Below, piece after piece: positions 40,701 to 53,364 of a stretch of DNA of 64,000 bases. The DNA comes from Hirudinaria manillensis (lineage: Eukaryota; Annelida; Clitellata; Hirudinida; Hirudinidae): positions 9,372,501 through 9,436,500 of the forward strand of contig CM067530.1 in assembly GCA_034509925.1 (NCBI GenBank). Direction: 5' to 3'. A program made the translations under genes and the position numbers. Each line of letters begins with the position of its first letter. Within the stretch, counting starts at the first letter, position 1. A model generated the notes under the pieces. It ran no database searches. It worked only from the letters and a program-made list of their open reading frames with translations, and was not told the origin of the DNA.

Positions 40701-42044
40701 TAATAATAAATATTAATCTCAGAAAACCTTGACAAATTCTTGCTATATATAATTCTTGTATAATATCTTTGCAACTTATAATTCTAAATCAGTGAGGCAT
40801 AAAATTGTATGCAATCAAAATATCAAGTATTTCATATTCATCGTCTCTGATTCACAAAGAACCTACGTTAAATCAAAATAAATTTAATCTCTGTTGCTTC
40901 CATAAATAATTTGAATATTTATAGCATTTGAAAAAAAAATTTTTAGAATTCTTAACCGATATTTAATTATCTTTCAGCTAACCTGACAGATTTCTTAAAA
41001 ATTTTATGATGATTGTTATTTATGATAATAGATAGTTGTTGCCATTCATAAATTCACTAATGATTGATGCAATTATCAATAATTATAAGCATAAAATAAT
41101 CGAATTGTAATATTAATCGTAGAGACATCACTTAACGCAACATCAGAAACTAACGTAATCCTCTGATGACATCTCCTCTGGCGTCTTCAAGGGTTTTTCC
41201 CTGCTCAAGGGTGATACTGCCAGCCAACTTTTCCTTAAGAAAAGAATTATATAATTATCATATAAACTAATTTAATCTGTATCATAACTGAACATAAATA
41301 TTTCTGAATATCTTGTTAAATGTCTGCAATACAAACCAGGTTTGCTTTGATGAGATTCTGCAAGTTGAACATACATTCCTGCCTCTTCATCACAGTTGTC
41401 TTTGACCACTTCTTGTAAGCTTCTTTGCTGCTCCTGACAGCATCCTCCATCTCTGCCTGAGTGGCTTCAGGGACCTTTGTTACAACTTCATTTGTTGCCT
41501 AAATATTAAATCATATCTTCATTAGAATTCATTAATGAATAACTTCTGGCAACCCATCTAACATATACAAAAGAAATTCAACTGTTAATTTCCACATTGA
41601 ACCTCAACTTTATCACCAGTACTAAATTAACTCTATTTCACTTACAGGATTATGCAAGTCAATCCATTTCTTTGTCTGAGATTCGTGGAACTTTCCGTCT
41701 ATGAAGAGCTTAGTAGTCGGCTGGAAAACATAGCATATGAAAGAAAAAAACCTACTAATATTCAAGTTACTGGTTAACTCACGACTGCTGACGACGAGTA
41801 CAATCTCCATTGACGAAAAGTCTTAAATAGAAAAAAGATTGAACTAATTTATAACATTTCAGGAGGATGATATTTCACTCGTCACATTATCAGGCCTGCG
41901 CGTTTCTACCGAAAATGGCAGCAAAATCAATCATTAATATTCAAAGATTAAAGCATTTAAAGCCCAAAAATAAAATTAAATAAAGTTGTCACCAGTTACC
42001 GATCTCTTTGAGAGCACACGTCCACAAACCCAAAATCGATCCAT
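37731..42044 (-). CDS. ALDH6A1: Methylmalonate-semialdehyde dehydrogenase (acylating)
   Basis: Fourteen minus-strand exons join in phase: 42000-42044, 41783-41821, 41646-41720, 41337-41498, 41155-41233, 40092-40246, 39586-39733, 39449-39513, 39206-39262, 38897-39086, 38527-38708, 38112-38291, 37945-38043 and 37731-37832 (525 residues; the human enzyme is about 535). The product is the mitochondrial enzyme that converts malonate and methylmalonate semialdehydes to acetyl- and propionyl-CoA in valine and pyrimidine breakdown. It is the CoA-dependent member of the ALDH family. Markers: [10 protein letters not shown] near the mature N-terminus, [53 protein letters not shown], catalytic Cys308 in [20 protein letters not shown] and [14 protein letters not shown]. 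The first about 28 residues ([15 protein letters not shown]...) are basic and acid-poor after Asp2, a plausible mitochondrial presequence. Conservation along the whole length makes this call firm. Confidence 0.95.
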
Positions 42045-42855
42045 GGCTGCAAACTCTGAACTTTCTGGCTACCTTTATAGGCAAAGTTCAAGGCTAACAA
42101 AAAAAGAAGTCCCATCGAATCGCGGTTAAAACAAAACAAAAATCTCTTTTCGGTGATTAACTACACAGCAACAGACCTTAAAACGTATTATTTTTAACCT
42201 AATATTCTCTATCTGATCCCGTCGATCAGACTCAAAATATTTTAGGCGGTGGCTTAGAGTTTAAGCCTCATAGCGAGTTATTTCATGTATTTAAGAAATC
42301 GTCCATAGATAAAATCTATGATATGATATGATAACCACGATATGTTCAGTCCAAAAACCTTTTCCCGAATTGATAACCCAGAAACAAATCGCTTCATCTC
42401 GAATGAGCCTGCGGATACAGATATTTCACCCAAAGAATTTACATTGCATCAATAACCCCCCCCCCTACACACGATTCTCCAAAACACTTGAACCATCTAG
42501 ATATCTTTATAATCTCTAATCTTTATAATAATAATTTATTAAGAAAAAGTCGCCAATGAGGACAATCAATTTCACAAAAGAAAAAAAAAACAAGTAAAGT
42601 TCGATCCCAGTAACCAACTTTGTAATTTCCATCAACACACGACATGTGACAACAAATCTTCAGATTCCAATGAAGTGATGATGATGATCCTCGGCGAGGT
42701 TTAGAATGTTTCAAATTAACGACAATTTTAAAATTAAAATCCATCTCATCCATATTGCCTATATTTAAATATCCAAGGAATAGAATTGAGAAGACATTGA
42801 ATTGAAAGTGCAACATTATAAGTACAACAACCATTCATGAAATTCAATGGATAAT
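42045..42855. other. Spacer between ALDH6A1 promoter and ATP13A1 3' end
   Basis: No gene seen. The right end is the 3' UTR of ATP13A1, with TTTATT (AATAAA on the minus strand) at 42535-42540 as a candidate signal. The left end should hold the ALDH6A1 promoter. A poly-C run lies at about 42457-42465. Confidence 0.45.
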
Positions 42856-45537
42856 TCATGAGAACGAGGCTCTTAGTTTTGCCTTGCTGCAGACGAACTG
42901 GAGAACTCTGTCGACAAAAAGTGAACCGACAAAGTCCAGAGCCAACACGGCGAGGATAATTTTCCTAAACTGGAATTTAAAAAAAAAAAACATTATCGAG
43001 ATGTTAGAGCAGATGGTTGAAAATATGAGTAATCTGGATGACATCAGCAATGATTCCAACTTTTTAAAATGAAACAAATATAAAGCAATAATAAAGAAAT
43101 AATACTAATATAAAAATAGTACTAAAAAAAACATTATTATTATTAATAATATTATAATATATTATGCCTAAATTGCACATTATCAGCAAAGTAACAGTAA
43201 CGTGTACCTCTGAATCCAGATCAACGAGTTCAATGTAGGATGCAAGATCAGGCAACAAGCCAGTGGCCAGTCCAACAACAGCAGAAGCAGAGAACAGGAG
43301 GCTGTACAATAGGGCCTTGTTCTCCTTCAGACTGGCCATGAATGGATGACCCTGTGGAGTTTAGGAGTGGTGGAAGGTTTAAAAAAGGACATAAACAAAT
43401 ATTGGGCAGAATATATATTATAATATATAATATAATTATAATATAATATATTATTTATTATAATAATAATATATTATTAGTAATACATATTACTAAGAAA
43501 TGGCTGACAAAATTCTTAAAAGGGTATCATAATAATAATAATAACAATAATAATAATGCCAATTAATAGTAATTACAATAAAGGATGTTGCCACAAGGTA
43601 ACGTATGTCAGGCAAGAGCCATAACAAGTTATCAATTGAACAACCATGTTATCAGTAATTGATAAATGATTGATATTACAAAAGCATAATAATTTTTATC
43701 AGACCTTGTAGTTGACAGCGAAGGTGGTGATTTGCATGAAGACGGAGATGATGTAAACGACGCTGTTGATCAGATTTGGTTTGAATTCCTCGTCAAGGTT
43801 TGCAAACTCTTCAGTCCTGGTGATGATGATGATGACAATGAAGACATATTTTGATATTTAATTAGATAATACATTATTTTTATTAATTAATTAAGATTAT
43901 TATTATTACATTTACTTTTAGTATCTTTGCACTACATGACTAGTCATCATTTACTTTAAATTAATTTAATTACTGATATTAAATCCTGACATTGGCAAAA
44001 TGCAAATCCATGCATCAGTTCAGTGCAATCATCATCATCAATACCACCACCATCATCATCATCAATGCCCTTCACCTCCTTCCAAACGAACCTGGCCGGA
44101 GATCTGCTCTCGGATTCTTGTTTGAGATAAACGAGGCTGCAGAAGTGGATTGCAAACTGAGACAGAACGGTGAGGATGGTGTAGATGTTGAAGATGTTTG
44201 GCAGAGGGCGCTCCTTCGACAACACTTCGAGAGGCTTTGCAAAGGAGGATGAAGAAAGTCATGTTTAAGCTTTGTTTTAATGTTTAACAAAGATGATCCT
44301 ATGAACCCTAGCTGTATTCCTAACCATACTCCTAATTGTCTAAGATATAAAGGACCTCCATCTGTATTAATAGCTATGAACTTAGCTATTGTCCTAACTA
44401 TGTAGCACTTAGGAAACCTGCACTTTTAGAAAGACAATTTAGTATAGCAAAATATTATTTAATTTAATAAAATAACAAAAAAGAAATATCTAAAAAATTG
44501 GCAACAGACCAATTGCAACATCTGATATAAATCAACCTCAATTTGTTGCTTCAAGAACTTCAAATTATAGAATCTCTTTTATTCTTTATATTATATAATT
44601 ACAATTCTTGACATAAACACAATCAACTCCGGAACCAATCAGCAACGAGCTCAGAGTTGCTCACCTTCGAACGAGAGATGAATAGGAAACAACCGGCCAA
44701 CAGGAGTCCCTGCATGGTTGCCTGAGTGTCACTGAACTTCACTCCGTCCAGGTAAAGAACGCTCTGACTGTAAGCCAGGATGAGGGCGTTGAGTGCAAGG
44801 ATCTTGAACATCTGCAGGGTGGTCACCAGGGTGCACCTGCCTTGCTTGATTATGTGGCACACTGCGATTGGTTGGAAGAGGTTCACATTAAGCTTGAACT
44901 TTATGATGTTGTTTTTTGGTCACTTATAATGTAATAGTATATAATAGTCTTGCAATACAACAATTATAACATAAATATATTTAATGAATTTATGTAATAT
45001 CAGCAATTTTAGTTACAACCGCACAATCATCTGTAATCAAACTGCTTTCATAATTATCATTACATTTAAACATAAATAAAAATGTAATTTAAACGTAAAA
45101 ACCTAAATGTAAATAAACATCTGCAAAGACTGGAAACAATGAAATGCAACCAACCACACATGGCAGTGGAAAGTTTGGAAGTGAATGGAGAGGCGATGCT
45201 GGCATCTCCGAGTCTCACCACCTGCGACTTTTCTTCCTCTTCCATCTTTTTCAGGATTTCGGCGACTTTCTTTTGCTGTGTCGTAATCATGATGATGATG
45301 ATGATGATGATGATAGTGATGATGATTTTAAATTAAGATTCAATTATGTTGCAATTTTAAAATGTTGCAAGCTCATTTGATGAACTTATATGGTAAATGA
45401 TCCTGATAAATTATAAAGAAAATCATTTAAAAAAAATATACTCTTGTTTTAATTTTATAATAAAACATTCACATTAGAAATGAGAAAATCATCAAAAGTA
45501 AATAATAAAACCCAAAATTAATTACAAACAATACAAC

Positions 45538-45612
<75 letters not shown>

Positions 45613-48600
45613 TCAATCAACAAACGATACGTGGAGAAACAAAACTCACAGAGGCAGTCATGGGAACATTTTCATTCGGGACGCTTTCCACCGCCTTCCT
45701 TCCCGCCCTCGATCGAGCTTCGTGGGGTCGCCCGGTCCTCGGGGTCATGCCTGCCAGTAAGGAAGAGGAAGCGCCATCTTTGGACTGACCCTTTCCATCA
45801 ACGGATGAGCCGTTGCATGCGCTTGACTGCTGCTTTAAAAAAGTTAATCGATTAATTACCAGATGTTATAATTACTTTATTTTTATTAAGTTTGGCTAGG
45901 CATGGCTAGGTAAGAAATGATTGCAAGATTCAGAATATTATAAAATGAAATTTGTTTGGTTATTGATGTAATTTTTTATAACGATCACCACCACCTCTGA
46001 TATAGTCATCATCACCACCACCACCACAACTATCATCATCATCATCTTCATCAATTCACCTCATCCCTCCTTTTCTTTGGATCTCTCTCTGGAACTCTTT
46101 CAGGAGCATTTGCCAGCAATGCAACTCCTACAACATAAGAACTGTTGTTAGCAGAGAAAATTTATTTCATCAAACAAAAGTAATAATTTAATACTAATTA
46201 TAAACAAATTAATAATTTAGTATAATAGGATAATGTATTAAATAATTATAAACAAATTTTTGCAATAATACTTCAAATAAGCCAATCAAGTCGAGTCCTG
46301 CTCACCGACGTGCGAATGTCTCAAAGCCCCGACGTCGTTGGTTCCGTCACCGCACATGAGAGTCACGAATCCGAGTCTCTTGAGCGTGGTGACGATGAAC
46401 TCCTTCTGCTTCGGTGCAACCCTGGCGTGGACCTTCACTGAGGGAAGGATCCGATCGAACAGGGATCCGTCGGTCTTAACCAGGTAGTCGATGCCCTGGA
46501 AGTTACGAAAGTGGCAGATAAGATAGAGCATTGAATAATCAATGTGCTGTTAGGCTGGTTGCGATGCATGCCTAATGTTAGTATTTTGTGGTTTATTTAT
46601 GTTCTTTTGAGTCATTCGGTGCAATGTCCACAGTATAATACAGACTGCCAGTTTCAGATAACAACATTGCAGAATTGATTGTGTTGCATGACCGTACGAC
46701 ATTGGAAGCTTTTTGTTGACAGATTGTCAGCTTCTAATACTCGTGTACCTTTTTGGTTCGTCGTGATGTGTGAATAAAGCTTATGCAGACTCTTTCAGGT
46801 CAGCCAGTGCACTATATACAATATAATGGAGGCTTTTTGGTAATAAGTGTTTTTTTAAACAGAAGATTATCATAATTTATTACCTCTCCTGTCAAACAAA
46901 GGTTGTATTCAGAAACAAATCTTTGCACTTCTTTCTTCTCCCTTGGCATCGGTGAAGACAAAGTTTCGTCGACTGAGATCCACATCCACTCTGAAGATTT
47001 TGAGATCAACTGGTTAATGTTATTGTTATCATTATTATACCAATATTATACAACTGGTTAATGTTATTGTTATCATTATTATACCAATATTATACAACTA
47101 GTTAATGTTATTGTTATCATTACTATACCAATATTATACAACTAGTTAATGTTATTGTTATCATTATTATACCAATATTATACAACTGGTCAATGTTATC
47201 GTTATCATTATTATACCAATATTATACAACTGGTTAATGTTATTGTTATCATTATTATATCAATATTATACAATTACCATGTTATCAAATAAAATTCAAC
47301 AAAACTGCTATACTTCATATAATGAAGACAAATAAAGCAACTTTCTATCATTATCTTATCATTTGAATCTCATTAGTGGCATAAAATGTAATTAATAAAT
47401 AATTATAATGAGGTTTTAAATTATGCAATCACATGAATAATGCAGCAACCTTCATCCTTTTGCCTAGTAAAAATGAGCGTGGGCAGCTTTTTGTTGATTT
47501 TCAATTCAGAGGCCACGTGGCAGGCTGTGAGGGGATTGTCACCTGTTATCATCACCACCTGAATGAACCACAACAGGTATGTTATCGATATATTATAAAA
47601 CGTGGTTATGGTTGAATTAGCATTTCCATGTGTTGTTGTCATCAGGAAGTTAGTGATAATCAGTTGCATGCTTTAATGCTGTTTAAGTTAATTAATTTGT
47701 TTGTTAAATTAATCAATATAAATATATTATCATCTTCTCTTCTTACGTGATGAGACGAATTCATTATCTCCTTGATGACTGCCCTTGAATCGTACTTGAG
47801 AGGACACGACAGGATCAGGAATCCTGCAAACGTGAGTCCGCTTTCCACCTCCTCTCTACTCAAATCTCTCACCTGATTCATTAGATTTGTCTCATGATTA
47901 TTAACTTTCAAATAAAAATAAAAAATAAAAGCAAACAAACGACCTGCTGATGAGACAAGACTCCGAGTTTTTTGTGTGCCAGGGCGAGAACTCTTGCCCC
48001 CTGCCTGGCAAAGTTGAGGTAGGTTTGGTCGAAATCCGAGGGAACTTCTGACAACTGAAGTCAAAAGAAATCAAACCTTTTTTAATAACAATCAGAAACA
48101 ATTTATTTATTATTTTATTTAGTAATTGGAGATCAATTCATTTACTTAATAAAATGAAATTAAGATGAAATCATTCCTCGTTCCAAACTTAAAACAAAAA
48201 AAAGAAGCTTTTTCTGAGAGACTCACATACTTCAACAAAAAAAACAACAAAAGTATCAACCAGAATCAGTTTTGACTGATGTCCAGGCAAAGTGCACTAG
48301 AGATGATCCCTAGAAGTATGACCACAACAACAACAACAAAACAATCACCATCGATCTCAGCACTTCGGGAGCACCCTTGACGGTGGCAATGTAATCGACT
48401 TCCACCGACCCTGTTGGCGTGTGACCCGCCACCACGGACATCCTCTTGAGGGCACTGGAGAAGTGGTAGCGATGGTAGATCTTCAGTCCGTGCATGCTCT
48501 TGGACTTCCTTGGTACGACTGCATCACCTGCAGTTCAGTGCAATGGTTTTTATTTTGAGTGACTGGAAACTCATAATTTATTATTATTATTATTATTATT

Positions 48601-51600
48601 ATTATCTTCATTGCTGTTCTGAATTAATTTTTTATAAGGACTTAAGAAATAACTGAGAACATTTAATTTTATAAGATCAATCAATAATATAAATACTTCA
48701 TCGAAGCATTACCATGCAGGTCTCACCTGCATAAAGTAATAATTTCTCAAAAATTATCATTCATAATAATCACATCATCATCATCATCATCATAATCATT
48801 GCCTTTCGTGAGATTCCATTGGATGGCACAGAGCGTAGCTTTTTCCAGGGGGTCCCCTACCAGTTGGTCGTCCAGTTGCGTGAGGGAGTGGCAGGTGGCG
48901 AGGACGTGGGTGGTCTCGATGGGGACGTCCGTCGGGGCACAAAGCCCGTCTTCCTCGCACTCCCTGTTGAAAAAAATCTTCATCATCACCATCATTGTTT
49001 TGTTGTTTGTCATTGATGCAACCTTCATGAACATCTGCACAGTGGCTGATGTTTCAATGACAATTGAAAGTAATAACTGAATGATCAGATAAGCAAACAT
49101 CTTTGTTGTCATCACAAACAACATCAACAACAACAACAATGCCCAAGCCACTAACGCGATTCCTGCGATTCCCTGCACGACAAAATCATCGCTCGTCAGT
49201 GTTCCTGTCTTGTCGAAGCAACAAATATCCACTTTCCCAGCAAAAGGGATCCTGAAGGGCTCAGTGCAGAAAATGTCTGCAAAAGTAACAGGAAAAACGA
49301 ATAAGAAAACCAATTAATTAAACGTTATTACATAACATTTAAGTGTAATATGTTTAATTAATAATAGTGATTAACATGAACAATCATAGCATTTCAACTG
49401 CTTGAAACCCACAGAGCTTGGAAAGTGCCAGGAGAGAGGTGTTGACAGCCAGCGACAGTTCAATTGGAAGTTCGGGTGGAACGACTGAAGTGAGGATGAG
49501 TGTACACTCAAGGAATAATTTGTATTTGTTTCTTGATGGATTCCTACTTCCTATTGGATGACAATTTATAAATAGAATTAATAAATTATAATATAATATA
49601 AATAATGCCTGTTAACGTAATACTCCAGCATTTAGCTAGCATAAGATGATTATATTCATCTTACACATAAAAGAAATGTTATTTCTGAGAAATAGAAATT
49701 CTCAGAATTTAATAACATCAATTTGTTTCGATTTTATCTTTAATTTAACTTTAACTGTAATTCAATATTTAATTTAACTTTGGTTTAAATTTTTAATTCC
49801 CCCCCCCTCTAAAAAAAACTGATCGGCCATCTTTAATAAGTAACTTACCAACAACCCAAACGTAGGATGCTGCTGTGATTGCGAAGATGAGGAGGAAGAG
49901 GATGAACATGAATGTTTCAATGTTGTTGGCAGTGACCCTCTTGACCCCAAACAAAATGGTTTTCAACAGTTTGCCCTGAGAGGTTCCGAAACCATGGCGA
50001 AGTACGAAACCAACGCAACCGTTGTCTGTGGCTGAAGATGCAGAAGGAATGAGTAGAATAAAAATGGTTTGTAATTTAGTAATAATTCCATGAATGCTTA
50101 AAGATTAAAATAATTTAGGAATTTTATTACGAACTGAGCAAATATTTGCTCAGGAAATGATAAAAATCATGTATAATGATTATGTTTATCAATTATTATC
50201 AATGGAAAGCAGTCCTTCCAAACCTTTGAGACCAGGGCTGGTCTTTCCAGGTGGAGAATGTTGCACGACTTTGGTTCCGCCATACAAAACGTGAAGCTTT
50301 CCGTGAGCTTCCAGGTCGAGTTCTCCGCTGAGTTCCAAGTTTTCGATCGATTCCTGGGTTACAACGTGCAACAACATCCAAAATTGTACAACAACATATT
50401 CTGAGATTCACTCACAAAAAGAACAGATTGGACACAAGTTTTAGAATTATTCGTTCTATCGATGATTAGAATTATTATTATTATGTTTACATTGTCAATA
50501 GAGGGGTCTGTCCTCTTAACAATTAACACCAATAGCCTATCAATAACAACGGTAATAATAAGAGTTAAAAGTAGATCAGCGTTAACCATGCATGAGGCAT
50601 CAGAAAACCAACCAATACACCAACAACCAACCAACCAACCAACCAACCAACCAACCAACCAACCAACCAACCAACCAACCAACCAACCAACCAACCAACC
50701 AACCAACCAACCAACCAACCAACCAACCAACCAACCAACCAACCAACCAACCAACCAACCAACCAACCAACCAACCAACCAACCAACCAACCAACCAACC
50801 AACCAACCAACCAACCAACCAACCAACCAACCAACCAACCAACCAACCAACCAACCAACCAACCAACCAACCAACCAACCAACCAACCAACCAACCAACC
50901 AACCAACCAACCAACCTTCATGACAGGCACGGACTCTCCTGTCAACATGGACTCATCCACGATGCAAGAACCTCGAAGAAGCAGCAACTCACAGGGAACC
51001 ATTCTGCCCTCCTGGTTCCTTCCTTAAAAGATAAACAATGGAAAACGGCAATGAAAACATATAATTATTATTATTATTTAATTTATAAATAATTAAATAG
51101 GTAGCAGGTCCGTGTAAATTAATATCCAAAGTCGAATATTTATATTTACGGAATTTTCTTCTGATCAGTAAATCAAGGTAATTGTTGCAATTAATACTTA
51201 ATGGCATGCATTAACTTGGTATTACCACACCTTGGGTGGTCAGATGAGTGAGTGGGTGAGTGACTGACATTAAGACATTACAAAAAAACCACACCTCTAC
51301 CTATATTAATGCACAATAATCATCATCATCATCACAACAACAATCATCTGATTCTACTGACCTATGGATACAATGTCTCCTGGCACCAACTGGTCACTCA
51401 TTATTGGACGCCACTTCCTGTTCCTATAAACCTGCAACATGTTGAGAATTTTTGACTTTTAGTTCACCTTTGTTTTCCACAAATACATCATCATCATGTA
51501 CATCATTGCAATGTAACCATTTTTAGCATTTTAAAAATTTAATAATAAATCAATTTTTGCAACGTGATTTCAACATTTTAAATGTCCTTCTAAGATTAGT

Positions 51601-53364
51601 AATCAATGCCAGGCAAAAAGCCAAGAAAAAAATGCCAATTTAAAAATTGAAAAACATCATTTGATATATGACTTAATCAGCATTTGAGACTGGAGTATGG
51701 TCTATTGGGACCAATGTTTGAACCCACAACAAGGTACCAATCAATGGATTTGAAAAAGGAAAACCAGATGACATGATTTCATTCAACCATGGAAGAATTA
51801 ATGCTTTCGTAATGCATGGCATGTATTCAACATCATCAAGCAGAGCATTCTCATCTTAATGTCAGTGAGTGTTGCAAAATTCCAGTATATTTACACTAAA
51901 TACACCAAAAATAATACCTGTATGAGATAAGGTTTGTTGCCCATGCACCTGATTTCAGTCATGTTCCTTAATTGTTGCTGTACTAGGGTTGCCTCAAAAA
52001 CTACCAACATTGCCAGTGTAAACAGGCTGTAATACCAGTACCTACAAGAATGCATTACGATCATTTTATCAAAATTATTTAAGTAATCCATAAATCATCA
52101 TCTGAAATTGCCAATACAAATGCTGAGCATTCGTGAAATTATTACATTTTATTTATGTTAAAGATACATGTTTCTTGATAAAAAATTTTAGAATAAGCAT
52201 ATATGTTAATATAGTTTTTTTTTAATGAAATATTATATATTAGGGTATAACTCTTGAATGTATAATTATTAATTGAATACTCACTCATCAAGACACCAGA
52301 GGGCAACACAGAACACCTGGAAAACAAAAAATGGAGCAGTGGCTCTTTCCTTGAACAAATCAAAAAACTTTGGGACATCCATCTGCAAACTGTTTTGAAT
52401 TTCAACATTTAATTCAAATTTAAACATCTTGGAATAATTGGAATAATTTAAACTTCATAATTAAAACTGTGATTGAAAATGATCCATCAAAAATGATGAG
52501 TTAAAAAATAAGCTATATTATGATTAACATAAATTGGATCTATAAATGGTTTGAACAAAAACCTATTCTTTCCATAATGTTTTTCTGCATTTCTAATGTC
52601 TTCATCTTCCTGGTACCCTTTCCACTCCATGTACTTAGAAAGATCCCAGTTTGTAGGATAAAGAACCTCAGAAAATGTTTTCTTTTCATTTGCATCATAT
52701 ATGAAAACAGTCTTTTGAAACTCAAACCAATACGAGATTCCTTGTTCAGTCTGAAATGTCACTTCAATTTAACAAATTTGATATATTTGTACGTAACTTC
52801 AAACAGTCTACTTTTTGTTGTTGCAATGGAACAAGCTCTGTATGCCCGTTGTTTGGTGTGGGTACAACTTGAACAAATGAGGCTTCATTTATATTTTTCA
52901 CCTGGTTTTATTAATTGGTTGTTTATTCGATATGTGCATGACCAACAGAACCAGAATCTAACCTTTGCACATGTGAGCAGACATTTCACTTCCACAAACC
53001 AATGACAAAATAAGCAACATAAAATTTGCAACAATCCTATAATTGCAAATCCTATCATGCCAGCCTCGAAATAATCGACAAAACCTAAAGCAGCCAGCCA
53101 TACATAACACCACACTAAATAAAGTATAATGAAAGGTAAAATATAGCCGTGTAGCCATACTGATCGCATACGATAGAGATTTGTTCTTTTAATGGCATCA
53201 TTCAAATAATCACTGCCCATGATTTGAAATATGCAGCGAGTCCAAACAGATGTAACAATAAACGCCGATAATGAAGAAATATTCGACTTTATTTTAACTT
53301 TATAATAAGGTGCTATGAATTTTCTCCGACAGACGATTTTACTAATATTACTTAAATCGGACAC
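42856..53364 (-). CDS. ATP13A1: P5A-type ATPase (ER transmembrane-helix dislocase)
   Basis: Twenty-six minus-strand exons in phase give 1249 residues (human 1204): 52963-53364, 52812-52901, 52529-52750, 52285-52382, 51918-52041, 51362-51431, 50916-51022, 50224-50353, 49849-50031, 49413-49550, 49156-49276, 48803-48963, 48349-48527, 47944-48054, 47747-47872, 47450-47558, 46884-46990, 46306-46495, 46060-46127, 45650-45832, 45155-45275, 44665-44861, 44092-44234, 43705-43816, 43208-43351, 42856-42969. P5A pumps sit in the endoplasmic reticulum and pull mis-inserted transmembrane helices from the membrane. Seen: two early membrane helices, actuator MLTGESVP, the P5 hallmark [11 protein letters not shown] in M4, phosphorylation Asp543 in [40 protein letters not shown] (875-880) and a helical C-terminus. 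The donor after exon 12 is GC (AAAG|GCAATG); the donor after exon 7 lies in a CCAA microsatellite. The 3' end of exon 3 is less certain. Start is the first ATG. Confidence 0.93.
45538..45611. repeat. (AAT)n microsatellite in an ATP13A1 intron
   Basis: Nearly pure AAT trinucleotide tract broken by a short A run, 38 bases from the splice donor at 45649. Confidence 0.9.
47010..47275. repeat. AT-rich minisatellite, about 45-bp unit, ~6 copies (right copy)
   Basis: Tandem units containing GGTTAATGTTATTGTTATCA and TTATACCAATATTATACAAC lie in the ATP13A1 intron between exons 16 and 17. Units differ by one to three bases. The left duplicate has only about three and a half units at the matching place. 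Confidence 0.9.
50625..50915. repeat. (CCAA)n microsatellite, ~72 uninterrupted units
   Basis: About 290 bases of pure CCAA (GGTT on the gene strand) end exactly at the 3' end of ATP13A1 exon 7 (50916). The donor read on the minus strand, AAG|GTTGGTTGG, is therefore the repeat itself. All frames through the tract are open, giving artificial Pro-Thr-Asn-Gln and Gly-Trp-Leu-Val repeats. Confidence 0.97.

Noticed and set aside
47010-47275. CRISPR-like array of regular repeats
   Set aside because: Units are contiguous with no spacers, and the host is a eukaryotic intron; it is a minisatellite.
50592-51092. Long open frames across the CCAA tract (Pro-Thr-Asn-Gln and Gly-Trp-Leu-Val repeat proteins)
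   Set aside because: A four-base repeat without stops is open in every frame; these are artefacts of the microsatellite. The real coding exon next to it is ATP13A1 exon 7 at 50916-51022.
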